Origin: UBA5796 sp040752455
Lineage (GTDB): Bacteria > Chloroflexota > Anaerolineae > Anaerolineales > Villigracilaceae
Reading direction: 5' to 3'
Assembly: GCA_049324115.1 (NCBI GenBank)
Contig: JBMOMN010000020.1
Span: forward strand, 62,001-126,000
DNA length: 64,000 nt
The position numbers and the translations under genes were made by a program. Under the pieces are notes generated by a model. It worked only from the letters and a program-made list of their open reading frames with translations. It was not told the DNA's origin and searched no databases. Shown in pieces: positions 26,376 to 35,273 of this stretch (positions are counted from its first letter, which is position 1; every line of letters begins with the position of its first letter).

Positions 26376-28157
26376 ATGCCCGACCCCACCCCCAAAACCC
26401 TCGACTGCCCAACCTGCGGCGCGCCGCTGGATTATGACGGTTCCCGCGCGGTCGTGCGCTGTAAGTTCTGCCAGAACGTGGTCGTGATTGACGCCCTCAA
26501 ACCCGAAAAACCGGGCGAAACCGGTCTGCCGAAACCCGCCGGGGTGCCGGACGAGATCGTGCAGTTGATCCGGGCGGGGAACAAACTGGAAGCCATCAAA
26601 CGCTACCGCGAACTCTACGACGTCAGCCTGGCGCGGGCCAAATACGCGGTCGAGCAGATCGAGGCGGGCAACCTGCTGGAGCCGGAAGCCGGCTTCCAGG
26701 TGCAGGAGGCGGCCAAGGTTGCGGTGAAGGTCAGCGGCGCGGCTGCGGCGGCCACCGCCACCGGGGCCTGGATTGGCTGCGCCATCACAAGTATCGTCCT
26801 GCTCCTGGTGGGCGGGATCATCGGCTTCGTCATGCTCCAACCCGGCGGGCCTTTCGTCCCGCGCATGGTGGCCGTCAACCCTGCCCTCACCCTGCCCGCC
26901 GCCCAGGGCGCACCCCCGGACGTGGTTGCCATGTTCTACAACGTCAGCGACGAGACCCGGGTGATCGGCCGGGTCAACCGGGCAGACGGCAGCCTGGCCT
27001 GGACGACCGGCGACCTGCCCGGCGAGGGGTACGTGGACGAAATGGCCAGCGACGGCGAGCGCGTCTACGCGGCGGTCGAGGCAAACCTGCTGGCCTTCGA
27101 CGCCGGGGACGGCAGCCCGGCCTGGACGGCCATCCTGCCCGACAAACTGGATTCGGGCGAGGACAACCTGATCCTCGCCGGCGGGCTGGTGATCGTGATG
27201 ACCATGGACCGCTCGGTCCAGGCTTACGCGGCCGACACCGGCCAACTGGCCTGGAGCCGCCCGCTGCTGAGCTACGCCCGCGGCCTGCGCGTGATGGACG
27301 GCCGGCTGGTGCTCCTCGATTACGTCCCGGATGGATACGACCTGAACGTGTTCCTGCTCGACTCGGCGAGCGGCCGCGAAGAGCGGGTCATCTTCCCGGT
27401 CTGCAAATCGTCGGATCTGTGGGAGGAAAACCTGGACAACGACTCGGGTCTCGTCTACGATGAAGCCGCCAACGCCCTCTACCTGGCCTTCGGGTCATCC
27501 TTCGGCTGCATCCAGCGTTACGACCTGGGCAGCGGACAACTGGCCTGGGAGTCCCGCTCGGACGAGGCGTTCAACATCTCCTTTTACGGGTTCAACCACG
27601 TCCAGACCCCATCCACGCTCTATTTCGGCGACCAGGGCCGTTTGTTCGCCCTCGACAAGCAGACCGGGAAGCTGGATCTGCTGACCGAGGACGATTCCTA
27701 TGACCTGGCCCCGCTGGCCCTGGACGGCGAGACCCTGGTCCTTCGCGCCCGCCGCACGAAAGGCTCGGAGCGGTTCGAACTCTGGGGCCTGGATCCCGGC
27801 TCCGGTGAGCGGACCTGGCAACTGGTCCCGGAGGATGCCGGCCCGGTGGACCCGCCCAACGAGATGTCCGGCCTGATCGATTCGGACGAATCGGGCTGGA
27901 CCTGGAAGCTGACTCCCGCGGGCTTGCTCCTGATCGAGTTCCAGGCCGAACCCAACCAACTGGTCTTGAAGACTTTCGATCCTGCCAGCGGTTCCAGCCT
28001 GGGCGAGACGGCCATTCCCATGAAGGAAGTGTCCGGCGATTTCTACTCGATCCCCACGGTCATTGGCTGGCATGGGACGGAAATCTATTTCATCCTCGAT
28101 ACGCGCATCTATGCCCTGGACGTGGCCACGGGCCAACTGGTGATGAAGTACCAGTAG
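26376..28157 (+). CDS. Zinc ribbon - L7/L12-like - membrane helix - PQQ-type beta-propeller protein, 593 aa
   Basis: A zinc ribbon (C11, C14, C29, C32) is followed by a motif like the C-terminal domain of ribosomal protein L7/L12 (about 50-90, AGNKLEAIKRYRELYDVSLA), one membrane helix (about 128-150) and a large outer domain. The outer domain has PQQ-like propeller repeats (LLAFDAGDGSPAWTAILP, VQAYAADTGQLAWSRPL, YDLGSGQLAWES). The ribbon and L7/L12-like parts should lie in the cytoplasm and the propeller outside. The function is unknown. It is 35 bases after the toxin gene and has a paralogue directly downstream. Confidence 0.75.
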   Translation: MPDPTPKTLDCPTCGAPLDYDGSRAVVRCKFCQNVVVIDALKPEKPGETGLPKPAGVPDEIVQLIRAGNKLEAIKRYRELYDVSLARAKYAVEQIEAGNLLEPEAGFQVQEAAKVAVKVSGAAAAATATGAWIGCAITSIVLLLVGGIIGFVMLQPGGPFVPRMVAVNPALTLPAAQGAPPDVVAMFYNVSDETRVIGRVNRADGSLAWTTGDLPGEGYVDEMASDGERVYAAVEANLLAFDAGDGSPAWTAILPDKLDSGEDNLILAGGLVIVMTMDRSVQAYAADTGQLAWSRPLLSYARGLRVMDGRLVLLDYVPDGYDLNVFLLDSASGREERVIFPVCKSSDLWEENLDNDSGLVYDEAANALYLAFGSSFGCIQRYDLGSGQLAWESRSDEAFNISFYGFNHVQTPSTLYFGDQGRLFALDKQTGKLDLLTEDDSYDLAPLALDGETLVLRARRTKGSERFELWGLDPGSGERTWQLVPEDAGPVDPPNEMSGLIDSDESGWTWKLTPAGLLLIEFQAEPNQLVLKTFDPASGSSLGETAIPMKEVSGDFYSIPTVIGWHGTEIYFILDTRIYALDVATGQLVMKYQ

Positions 28158-28248
28158 GGCCGTCCCCGCCTTGCGCGTGAAAATTGTGGCCGGTGAACTT
28201 GTGGGATAATATGGCACATCGTCACCTTTTCCGTTGTGTGGAGAACCC

Positions 28249-29997
28249 ATGTCCGAAGCTGCACCCAAGACCCTTGACTGCCCAACCTGCGGCGCGCCGC
28301 TCGAACCGGAGAGCGATCCCCCGCTGGTCCGTTGCGGTTCTTGCGGGGGCATCACCCTGCTCGACGCGGCAGGCGGGCCAACCGGCCTCCCGGACGGGAT
28401 AACGGAACTGGTCCGGGCGGGGAACAAGGTCGAGGCGATCAAGGAGTACCGCGAACGCTACGAGGTCAGCCTGGAGCGGGCGAAGCAGGCGGTTGACCTG
28501 ATCGAGGCCGGTCAACGCCAGGAAACGGAGAGCAGGCCCCGGGTCCGGGATGAGACGGTGGAAGCCCAACCCGTTCAGGAAGTCAAAGCTGCGGCGAGTC
28601 CCGCCCGCTGGCTCGGCCTCGCCATCCCGCTGACCATCCTGGCCGTCGTCCTGGGAATCCTGGCTTTTGCGCTTTTGCAGCCAGACAGTCCCCTGATGCC
28701 GCGCCTGGAGGCCCACAGCCCGGCCATCCTGCTGGATTCGGAAGCCGGCGCCCTGCCCGATGTCGTTTTGCCCCTCACCGATACCCGGAGTGAGAACAAA
28801 CTGATCGGCAGGTTCGACGGCGCGACCGGCCGGCTGGAATGGACGACGAAGCCCCTGCCTGAAGGCAGCCCCGTGGATACCGTGCTGTCGGACGGCGGCC
28901 TGGTCTTCGTCGCCAGCCGGGAAGCCCTGTTCGCTTACGACAGCGATAACGGCAAGCTGGCCTGGCAGGTGGAAATGCCCGGCAAACTGGACCTCGGCGA
29001 GAATACCATCCTCGCCCGTGACGGCTACGTGCTCGCCCTGACGGTTGACCGGTCGCTCCAGGCTTACGACACCCAGAGCGGGGAACTCGCCTGGCGCAAG
29101 CAGTTGCGGGGCTTCTTCCGCGGTCTCTGGCTTTTTGGCGATGCGCTGGCTTACGTGGACTACACCAACGAGAGCAATGATTACAGCCTTATTTTCTTCG
29201 ATCCGGTTGACGGCGGCCAGGAGCGCGTCATCACGCCCCTCTGCCAGACAGGCCAGCCCCGGGTCGAGAAGCTGGAGTCCGATTCGGGCATAGCCTACGA
29301 CGAAGCGGAAAATTCACTCTACCTGGTCTTCGGGTTGTTGCAGGGGTGTGTCCAGCGATACGATCTGGATAACGGGGAAATGATTTGGCAGGCCGTCGCG
29401 GAGGACGAAGGGTTCCTCCTGAGCAATTACGGCTTCAATGCGGTCATGGGCGAGACCACGTTCTATTTCAGTTACGAGAACCGGTTGTTCGCGGTCGAGA
29501 AGCAGACCGGGAGCCTGCGCGTGGTGCTGGCCAGTTACAACTACGCCCTCGCGCCGCTGTCCGCCTCCGGCGACACCCTGGTCGCCATGGTCCGCCGGAT
29601 CCACGGGCCGGAGGGCTTCGAGATCTGGGGGCTGGATGCCGCCACCGGGAGGAGCCGGTGGCAGGTCTCGCCGGCGAACGCCAGGCCCATCGACGCGCCG
29701 TTCAGGGTCGTGAGCACGATCGGGGCAGGCGAAGCTGCCTGGACCTCGCGCATCACCCCGGACGCCCTGGTCTTGCTGAAATTCCAGGCGGCCCCCAACG
29801 GCATTACCATCGAAACCATTGACACCCTGGACGGCAGCGGTTCGGGGCAGAAAACGGTCGCTCTCACCGAGATCACCGCCGATTCCTACGCCGCCCCCGA
29901 GGTGATCGGCTGGCAGGGGGACGTGGTCTATTTCATCCTGGAGACCCGGCTCTACGGCCTGGATGTTGCTACAGGGGAGTTGGTATTGCAGTATTGA
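28249..29997 (+). CDS. Tandem paralogue of the zinc ribbon - L7/L12-like - propeller protein, 582 aa
   Basis: Same order as the gene before it: zinc ribbon C11, C14, C29, C32; L7/L12-like motif AGNKVEAIKEYRERYEVSLE; one membrane helix (about 122-145); then PQQ-like repeats (LFAYDSDNGKLAWQVEMP, LQAYDTQSGELAWRKQL, YDLDNGEMIWQ). The two align over the full length but have diverged clearly, so the duplication is not recent. ATG 28249 aligns with the start of the paralogue; the extra five codons from 28234 do not. Confidence 0.75.
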   Translation: MSEAAPKTLDCPTCGAPLEPESDPPLVRCGSCGGITLLDAAGGPTGLPDGITELVRAGNKVEAIKEYRERYEVSLERAKQAVDLIEAGQRQETESRPRVRDETVEAQPVQEVKAAASPARWLGLAIPLTILAVVLGILAFALLQPDSPLMPRLEAHSPAILLDSEAGALPDVVLPLTDTRSENKLIGRFDGATGRLEWTTKPLPEGSPVDTVLSDGGLVFVASREALFAYDSDNGKLAWQVEMPGKLDLGENTILARDGYVLALTVDRSLQAYDTQSGELAWRKQLRGFFRGLWLFGDALAYVDYTNESNDYSLIFFDPVDGGQERVITPLCQTGQPRVEKLESDSGIAYDEAENSLYLVFGLLQGCVQRYDLDNGEMIWQAVAEDEGFLLSNYGFNAVMGETTFYFSYENRLFAVEKQTGSLRVVLASYNYALAPLSASGDTLVAMVRRIHGPEGFEIWGLDAATGRSRWQVSPANARPIDAPFRVVSTIGAGEAAWTSRITPDALVLLKFQAAPNGITIETIDTLDGSGSGQKTVALTEITADSYAAPEVIGWQGDVVYFILETRLYGLDVATGELVLQY

Positions 29998-30003
29998 CCT
30001 CGG

Positions 30004-30963
30004 TTATCCAATAGCCCCCACCGAAACCTGGTCCAACAATTCCAGGAACTCCTCGGCCCTTGTGCGGGTCAGGAGTTCCTTTCTTTTATCGCGCGGCAGT
30101 CCAAAGCTTTCCAGGTAGCCCACCGCGTGCTTGCGGAACAGTTCCAGGCCCAGCCTCGGGCCGTAAAAGGACAGGCTGCGCGCCAGGTGCTGTTCGATCA
30201 TGTGCCGCACCCGCTCCGGCGGGACCTGCTCCCGGTCGAGGCCGGAAAAGATCCACGGGTTGCCGATGGCCCCGCGCCCGATCATGACCGCCTGGCAGCC
30301 GGTGTACTCTTTCAGCCGCCGGATGTCGGCCACACTCCGCACGTCCCCGTTGCCGATGACCGGGATCTTGACCAGTTGCCTGACCTCGGCGATGGCGTCC
30401 CAATCCGCCCGCCCGCCGTAGCCCTGTTCCTTCGTCCGCCCGTGGATGGCGACCAGCGAGCCGCCCTCCTCCTCGACGATGCGGGCCACCAGCCGGTACG
30501 AGCGGCAGTCGTCCCAGCCCAGGCGGATCTTGCCCGTGACCGGGATGTCGAGGGCGGCGGTCAGCTTGCGGAAAGTGCGGGCGATCTTGAGCGGAGAACG
30601 CATCATCCCCACACCCGCGCCGCGGTTGGCGACGGATTTGGCCGGGCAGCCCATGTTGACGTCAATCACGTCCGGGCTTTTCGCGCGGACCCGCAGGGCC
30701 GCCTCGACGATTTCGTCCGGGTCGTCGCCGTAAAGTTGGAAGGCCACCGGGCGCTCGGAGTCGTCGAAGGCCAGTTTTTCTTCCACGTAACGCGGCCGGG
30801 TCAGCACGTCCCGCGCCTGGACGAACTCGGTGTACGACATGGCCGAACCCAGCTCGCGGCACAACGAGCGGAACGGCCAGTCCGAGAAACCGTCCATCGG
30901 CGAAAGGATCGCCTCGCCGTAGATCGGGAGGCCGCGCACGAAAAAGGTGGGGGTGTTTTCCAT
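30004..30963 (-). CDS. dus: tRNA-dihydrouridine synthase, 319 aa
   Basis: This flavoenzyme reduces uridines in the D-loop of tRNA with NADPH. Visible signatures: the start LSPMDGFSDWPFRSLCRELG, the catalytic cysteine motif NMGCPAKSVANRGAG, the phosphate-binding part VTGKIRLGWD, HGRTKEQGYGG and IGNGDVRS, and the end GRGAIGNPWIF. Length is normal. The Dus subgroup cannot be assigned. It faces the second propeller gene tail-to-tail and starts 34 bases after the end of the MsrA gene. Confidence 0.93.
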   Translation of the reverse strand: MENTPTFFVRGLPIYGEAILSPMDGFSDWPFRSLCRELGSAMSYTEFVQARDVLTRPRYVEEKLAFDDSERPVAFQLYGDDPDEIVEAALRVRAKSPDVIDVNMGCPAKSVANRGAGVGMMRSPLKIARTFRKLTAALDIPVTGKIRLGWDDCRSYRLVARIVEEEGGSLVAIHGRTKEQGYGGRADWDAIAEVRQLVKIPVIGNGDVRSVADIRRLKEYTGCQAVMIGRGAIGNPWIFSGLDREQVPPERVRHMIEQHLARSLSFYGPRLGLELFRKHAVGYLESFGLPRDKRKELLTRTRAEEFLELLDQVSVGAIG

Positions 30964-30997
30964 CAGGGGAAATTGTAACCGCGAAGAAGGTAAAACC

Positions 30998-31534
30998 CTA
31001 CTTCTTCAACCGGTCCACAAACTGCTTGCGAAACTTTGAGACCTTGGGCGCGATCACCACCTGGCAGTAAGGCTGGAAGGGATTGTTGGCGAAATACTCC
31101 TGGTGGTACGTCTCGGCCGTGTAGAACCTGTCGAAGGACGTCACTTCGGTCACAATGGGACCGTCCCAGATGCCCGCCGCCTCGATCTCCCGGATGACCT
31201 CCTCGGCGGCCCGTTTCTGCTGGTCGTCGTGGAAGAAAATGGCCGAACGGTACTGCGTGCCCACGTCCGCGCCCTGGCGGTTGAGGGTGGTCGGGTCGTG
31301 GATGGCGAAGAAGACCCGCAGCAGGTCGGCGAACGAGACCTCGTCCGGGTCGAAAGTGATCTGGATCGCCTCGGCGTGGCCGGTCCTCCCGTCACAGACT
31401 TCGTGGTAGCTGGGATCCGGGACGTGCCCGCCGGAATAACCGGATTCGACCGATTGGACGCCCCTGAGTTGATCGAAGACGGCCTCCAGGCACCAGAAGC
31501 ATCCGCCGGCCAGGGTTGCGATTTGTGTACCCAT
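30998..31534 (-). CDS. msrA: Peptide-methionine (S)-S-oxide reductase MsrA, 178 aa
   Basis: MsrA repairs oxidised methionine. The catalytic motif GCFWCLEAVF is present near the N-terminus (nucleophile cysteine in GCFW), followed by GYSGGHVPDPSYHEVC, the HAEAIQITFDP segment, FFAIHDPTTLNRQGADVGTQYRS and the C-terminal AETYHQEYF. The length fits the single-domain form; no MsrB domain is fused. It is a cytosolic protein without signal peptide. Confidence 0.95.
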   Translation of the reverse strand: MGTQIATLAGGCFWCLEAVFDQLRGVQSVESGYSGGHVPDPSYHEVCDGRTGHAEAIQITFDPDEVSFADLLRVFFAIHDPTTLNRQGADVGTQYRSAIFFHDDQQKRAAEEVIREIEAAGIWDGPIVTEVTSFDRFYTAETYHQEYFANNPFQPYCQVVIAPKVSKFRKQFVDRLKK

Positions 31535-31623
31535 AAGATATTCCTTTCAAGAATGCTTGGATTTTCTACCCTGTAGACGCTGTGTCCCGGCAATTAATTA
31601 TTACGAAAGGATTAACAAAAGTA

Positions 31624-31646
31624 GGGGCAGGTCAGGAACCTGCCCC
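31624..31646 (-). terminator. Hairpin after the DUF2283 pair
   Basis: GGGGCAGGT (31624-31632) and ACCTGCCCC (31638-31646) form a perfect 9-bp stem with a 5-base loop. On the minus strand TACTTTTG follows. It ends the two-gene unit above, 20 bases after its last stop. Confidence 0.7.
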
Positions 31647-31665
31647 GAAAGCCGTTCTTTTGCTC

Positions 31666-31902
31666 TTATGCACCCGTTGGTATTCGCTCGCTAATCACCA
31701 AGTTGACAATTGGCATGGCGGTCAATTCGAGACGGGACAGGTCGATGAATTTGCTGGCATCTTCTATCTCGATCCCGATGGCGCGGTTATTTTCATCATA
31801 GTCAACCACTACACCAGGGGAAATTTCCTCAGATTCAATGCTTATGCCAGTGGTTAACTTGATATATAGCATATCGGTTTCTGGATGATACTCGAAATTC
31901 AC
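31666..31902 (-). CDS. DUF2283-domain small protein, 78 aa
   Basis: The start MNFEYHPETDMLYIKLTTG and the following EEISPGVVVDYDENNRAIGI are the standard DUF2283 pattern, a short beta-rich domain found in many small proteins. DUF2283 genes commonly follow a DUF4258-like small gene, as here, and such pairs have been suspected to be toxin-antitoxin modules. No activity is shown by the sequence. It starts nine bases after the stop of its partner. Confidence 0.8.
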   Translation of the reverse strand: MNFEYHPETDMLYIKLTTGISIESEEISPGVVVDYDENNRAIGIEIEDASKFIDLSRLELTAMPIVNLVISERIPTGA

Positions 31903-31911
31903 AACTGCCTC

Positions 31912-32142
31912 CTACGGCTTAAAGCCGCGGTCTGGAAAGGCATTATGGATGGTTTTGCCATCCGGCTCAGTAACCACACGCAAGTATTTGCTTAATTCCT
32001 CGATATAAGCCCAATACCGAATCCGACCGTTGTCTTGCGTTTCTGTGCGGATTGGATTTTCGAGCACATACCCAATCCATTCTTCTTTGAGATAGGGGCG
32101 ACGGGAAAGTACGCTGGTCTTGAAATATTTCGTTGATTTCAC
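31912..32142 (-). CDS. Small basic protein, probable partner of the DUF2283 protein (DUF4258-like), 76 aa
   Basis: A 76-residue protein starting MKSTKYFKTSVLSRRPYLK with the core WIGYVLENPIRTETQDNGRI and the end LRVVTEPDGKTIHNAFPDR. The pattern (basic N-terminus, P-x-R-x-E-x-Q-x-G-R-x-R-Y-W, then a D-G-K strand) resembles DUF4258-type proteins that pair with DUF2283. A toxin role is only an inference from that pairing. It is closely linked to the gene downstream. Confidence 0.65.
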   Translation of the reverse strand: MKSTKYFKTSVLSRRPYLKEEWIGYVLENPIRTETQDNGRIRYWAYIEELSKYLRVVTEPDGKTIHNAFPDRGFKP

Positions 32143-32172
32143 CGTCTGCCCCTACCAGGATGACATTCGGAT

Positions 32173-34641
32173 TTACGCCGCAGGCTCGGGTTCGGGAGCC
32201 GGGGCGCGGGCCAGGGTGATCTCGCCCTCAGCGTCCAGGTCCACCAGCACGTGGTCGCCGTCCACGAAAGCGCCGGAGAGCACCGCATCGGACAGTTTGT
32301 CCTCCACCCGCTGCTGGATGACCCGCTTGAGCGGGCGGGCGCCCATCTCGGGGTCGAAGCCCAGGTCGGCCAGCAGGGACAGGGCCTCGGGCGTAGCCGT
32401 CAGGTGGATGTTGTTGTCCGCCAGGCGGCCGGCCACTTTGTCCAGTTCGAGCGAGACGATCTGCTGGATGTCTTCCTTGTTGAGCGAGCGGAAGACCACG
32501 ATGCTGTCCACCCGGTTGATGAACTCGGGGCGGAAAACCTTCTTGAGCGATTCGGTCAGCTTCTTGCGCATATCGTCGTAAGACAGGCGCTCTTCCTCGA
32601 CCTCGTCGCGCTTGAGTTGGAAGCCGAGCGAGGTCTGCTTCTTGATCATCTCCGCCCCGACGTTGGAGGTCATCACGATGATGGCGTTGCGGAAATCCAC
32701 CTTGCGCCCGCGGGCGTCGGAGAGGTGGCCCTCTTCCATGATTTGCAGCAGCATGTTGTGGACTTCGGGATGGGCCTTCTCGATCTCGTCGAAGACCACG
32801 ATCGAATACGGGCGGCGGCGCAGGGCCTCGGTCAACTGACCGGCGTCCTCGTAGCCGATGTATCCGGGAGGCGCGCCCACCAGCCTGGAAGCGGTGTGGC
32901 GTTCCATGAACTCCGACATATCCAGCATGATGGCGGCGTCTTCGCTGCCGAACATGAACCTGGCCAGGGCCTTGGTCAACTCGGTCTTGCCGACGCCGGT
33001 CGGGCCGAGGAAAATGAACGAGCCGATCGGGCGGCGCGGGTCCTTCAACCCGGCGCGTGCCCGGCGCACGGCCCGGGCGATGCTCAGGATGGCATCCTCC
33101 TGCCCGACGATGGCCTGGCGCAGTTCTTCTTCCATCTTGAGCAGGCGTTCGCTCTCCTCTTCGGCCAACTGCATCAGCGGCACGCCGGTCCACATCGAGA
33201 TGACCTCGGCAATGTCATCCGCCGAGACCACCGGGCTGGTGGCCCGGTCCCAGCCGGTGCGCAGGCGTTCGATCCGGCTTTCCAGGTCTATCGCCTGCTC
33301 TTCGAGCTGGAGCACTTCTTCGTTGCTGCCTTCTTCGCGGGCCAGGGCCAGGTTCTGGCGGGCCGTGCGGAGCTGGCTGAACAGGTTCTTGGCCTCCTTG
33401 GCCGCCGGGGATTTATACATCCGCACCCGGGAGGAGGACTCGTCTATCAGGTCTATCGCCTTGTCGGGCAGGAATCTCTCCGTCACATACCGGGACGAGA
33501 GGTGGGCCGCGGCTTCGATGGCCTCATCCGAGATGACGAGGTGGTGGTGCTCCTCGTAAGCGCCGCGGATGCCCTTCAGGATTTCGATGGTCTCTTCTTC
33601 CGAAGGCTCCTCGACCAGGATGGACTGGAACCGCCGTTCCAGGGCCGCATCCGATTCGATGTGTTTGCGGTACTCGTCCAGGGTGGTCGCGCCGACGACT
33701 TGCAGCTCGCCGCGCGAGAGCGCCGGTTTGAGGATGTTGGCCGCATCAACGGACGACCCGGCCGAACCGGCCCCCACCAGCATGTGGACTTCGTCAATGA
33801 ACAGGATCGCGCCGCTCTGCTTGAGTTCGTCAATCACCCGCTTGAGGCGCTCCTCGAACTGGCCCCGGTACATCGTCCCGGCCACCAGCGAACCCACGTC
33901 CAGTTGCAGGACGCGCTTGTTCATCAGGGGAGCCGGCACGTCGCCCTCGACGATCCGCTGGGCGAGGCCCTCGACGATGGCGGTCTTGCCGACGCCGGGT
34001 TCGCCGATCAGGGCCGGGTTGTTCTTCGTCCGCCGGGCCAAGACCTGGATGACGCGTTCGATCTCGGTCTGGCGGCCGATCACCGGGTCCAGTTTGTGGT
34101 CTTCGGCCAGGGTGGTCAGGTCGGTGGCAAGCTGGTCCACCAGGGGGGTCTTGCCTTGCGGGGGTTTGGCCGGTTCGGGCCGGCCGGGGGTCGCCGGGGC
34201 GGAGGCGGATTCGTTGAGCACCCGCCGCGTCTGGCGGCGGATCTGTTCGGGGGTCACGCCGAGACGGCGCAGCACTTCGATGCCCGCGCCCGCGCCGCGC
34301 ACCAGGCCGAGCAGGATATGTTCGGTACCGATGTAGTGATGTCCCAAGCGGCGGGCCTCGTCGAAGGCGTATTCCAACACCTGCTGGGTGTCAGCGCTGA
34401 GTTCCACTTTAGGCCCTGCGTAATTCCCGCTGCCGCTGACGCGTTCGACCATCTCGCGCAGGCGGTCGGGTTCCAATCCAAGTTCTCGCAGCACGCGGCT
34501 GGCAACGCCGCCATCCTCGTCAATCAATCCGACGAGCAGGTGGTCGGTGCCGATGCTGCTCTGACGGGCGCGCTCGGCCTCCTGGTGGGCCAGGCTGAGC
34601 ACCCGTCGGGCACGCTGTGTAAAGCGTTCCATGCCAGCCAT
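32173..34641 (-). CDS. clpC: ATP-dependent Clp protease ATPase subunit ClpC, 822 aa
   Basis: ClpC unfolds proteins for ClpP. The N-domain has two Clp_N repeats (ERFTQRARRVLSLAHQEA onwards and about 80 residues later). AAA domain 1 has Walker A GEPGVGKT, a coiled middle domain follows (about 405-470), and AAA domain 2 has GPTGVGKTEL and the sensor motif region GARPLKR. The end is a Pro/Ala/Glu tail. ATG 34641 is chosen because GGAG lies eight bases upstream; 34662 lacks a site. An 811-aa ORF on the opposite strand is only a mirror of this gene. Confidence 0.95.
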   Translation of the reverse strand: MAGMERFTQRARRVLSLAHQEAERARQSSIGTDHLLVGLIDEDGGVASRVLRELGLEPDRLREMVERVSGSGNYAGPKVELSADTQQVLEYAFDEARRLGHHYIGTEHILLGLVRGAGAGIEVLRRLGVTPEQIRRQTRRVLNESASAPATPGRPEPAKPPQGKTPLVDQLATDLTTLAEDHKLDPVIGRQTEIERVIQVLARRTKNNPALIGEPGVGKTAIVEGLAQRIVEGDVPAPLMNKRVLQLDVGSLVAGTMYRGQFEERLKRVIDELKQSGAILFIDEVHMLVGAGSAGSSVDAANILKPALSRGELQVVGATTLDEYRKHIESDAALERRFQSILVEEPSEEETIEILKGIRGAYEEHHHLVISDEAIEAAAHLSSRYVTERFLPDKAIDLIDESSSRVRMYKSPAAKEAKNLFSQLRTARQNLALAREEGSNEEVLQLEEQAIDLESRIERLRTGWDRATSPVVSADDIAEVISMWTGVPLMQLAEEESERLLKMEEELRQAIVGQEDAILSIARAVRRARAGLKDPRRPIGSFIFLGPTGVGKTELTKALARFMFGSEDAAIMLDMSEFMERHTASRLVGAPPGYIGYEDAGQLTEALRRRPYSIVVFDEIEKAHPEVHNMLLQIMEEGHLSDARGRKVDFRNAIIVMTSNVGAEMIKKQTSLGFQLKRDEVEEERLSYDDMRKKLTESLKKVFRPEFINRVDSIVVFRSLNKEDIQQIVSLELDKVAGRLADNNIHLTATPEALSLLADLGFDPEMGARPLKRVIQQRVEDKLSDAVLSGAFVDGDHVLVDLDAEGEITLARAPAPEPEPAA

Positions 34642-34773
34642 AATATTTACTCCTACTTTCAATCAGACAAGAAAAGTCTGGTTTGATTTTACCAAAAACG
34701 TCAAGACTCGACGTAGGAAAATGATTAGAGTTTGATTACGGACTCGTAAGGCGGGAAGTCGGTAAATTGGCCG

Positions 34774-35232
34774 TCAGCTTGCCGGGCGGCGCAGGACATC
34801 GAGTTGCAGGGACGGGAAGGTCTGCTCTTTGCCGGTATCCAGGTTGCGGGCCTGGACGCTCAGGCGGCCGTCGGAGGCAATGTCGAAGGTAAATTGGATG
34901 CGCGGGACGGCGCGCGGCGCTGGCGGGATACTGTCGAAAGTGAAGCGGCCCACGCTTCGGTCGCGGACCAGGGCGTCGTCATCCCCCTGGAGGATGTGGA
35001 CGCTGACCGCAGCCTGGTTATCCGCGCCGGTCGAGAAGGTTTCGCTGAGGCTGGCCGGGATGGCAGTCCATCTGGGGATGAGCACCGAGGCCATGTCGTT
35101 GACGGTTTCGATGCGCAGGGCTTGGGCCAGCACCGCCGCCGCGACCTGGGTCCTGCGTCCGCAATATGGGCACTGGACTACACCCCCGGCGGCTTCGAGA
35201 GCCGCCCCGCAGCCGGGACAAGATGTTTTCAT
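34774..35232 (-). CDS. Zinc ribbon joined to a DnaK-type substrate-binding beta-domain, 152 aa
   Basis: Residues 5-24 form a zinc ribbon (C5, C8, C21, C24). The rest matches the Hsp70/DnaK substrate-binding beta-sandwich: LIPRWTAIPASLSETFSTGA, then ADNQAAVSVHILQGD, VGRFTFDSIPPAPRAVPRIQ and FTFDIASDGRLSVQARN. There is no ATPase domain, and the open frame is only this long. ATG 35232 has AAGG eight bases upstream; GTG 35241 is an alternative. It lies between mazG and clpC on the same strand. It could bind unfolded peptides without ATP, perhaps as an adaptor (inference). Confidence 0.8.
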   Translation of the reverse strand: MKTSCPGCGAALEAAGGVVQCPYCGRRTQVAAAVLAQALRIETVNDMASVLIPRWTAIPASLSETFSTGADNQAAVSVHILQGDDDALVRDRSVGRFTFDSIPPAPRAVPRIQFTFDIASDGRLSVQARNLDTGKEQTFPSLQLDVLRRPAS

Positions 35233-35273
35233 GGAAGTCACCTTTTATCCGCTTCACTCCGAGTATAACAGAG

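Noticed and set aside
32251..34686. 811-codon open frame on the plus strand opposite clpC
   Set aside because: It mirrors the ClpC gene in a GC-rich codon pattern, shows no domain, and ClpC is certain.
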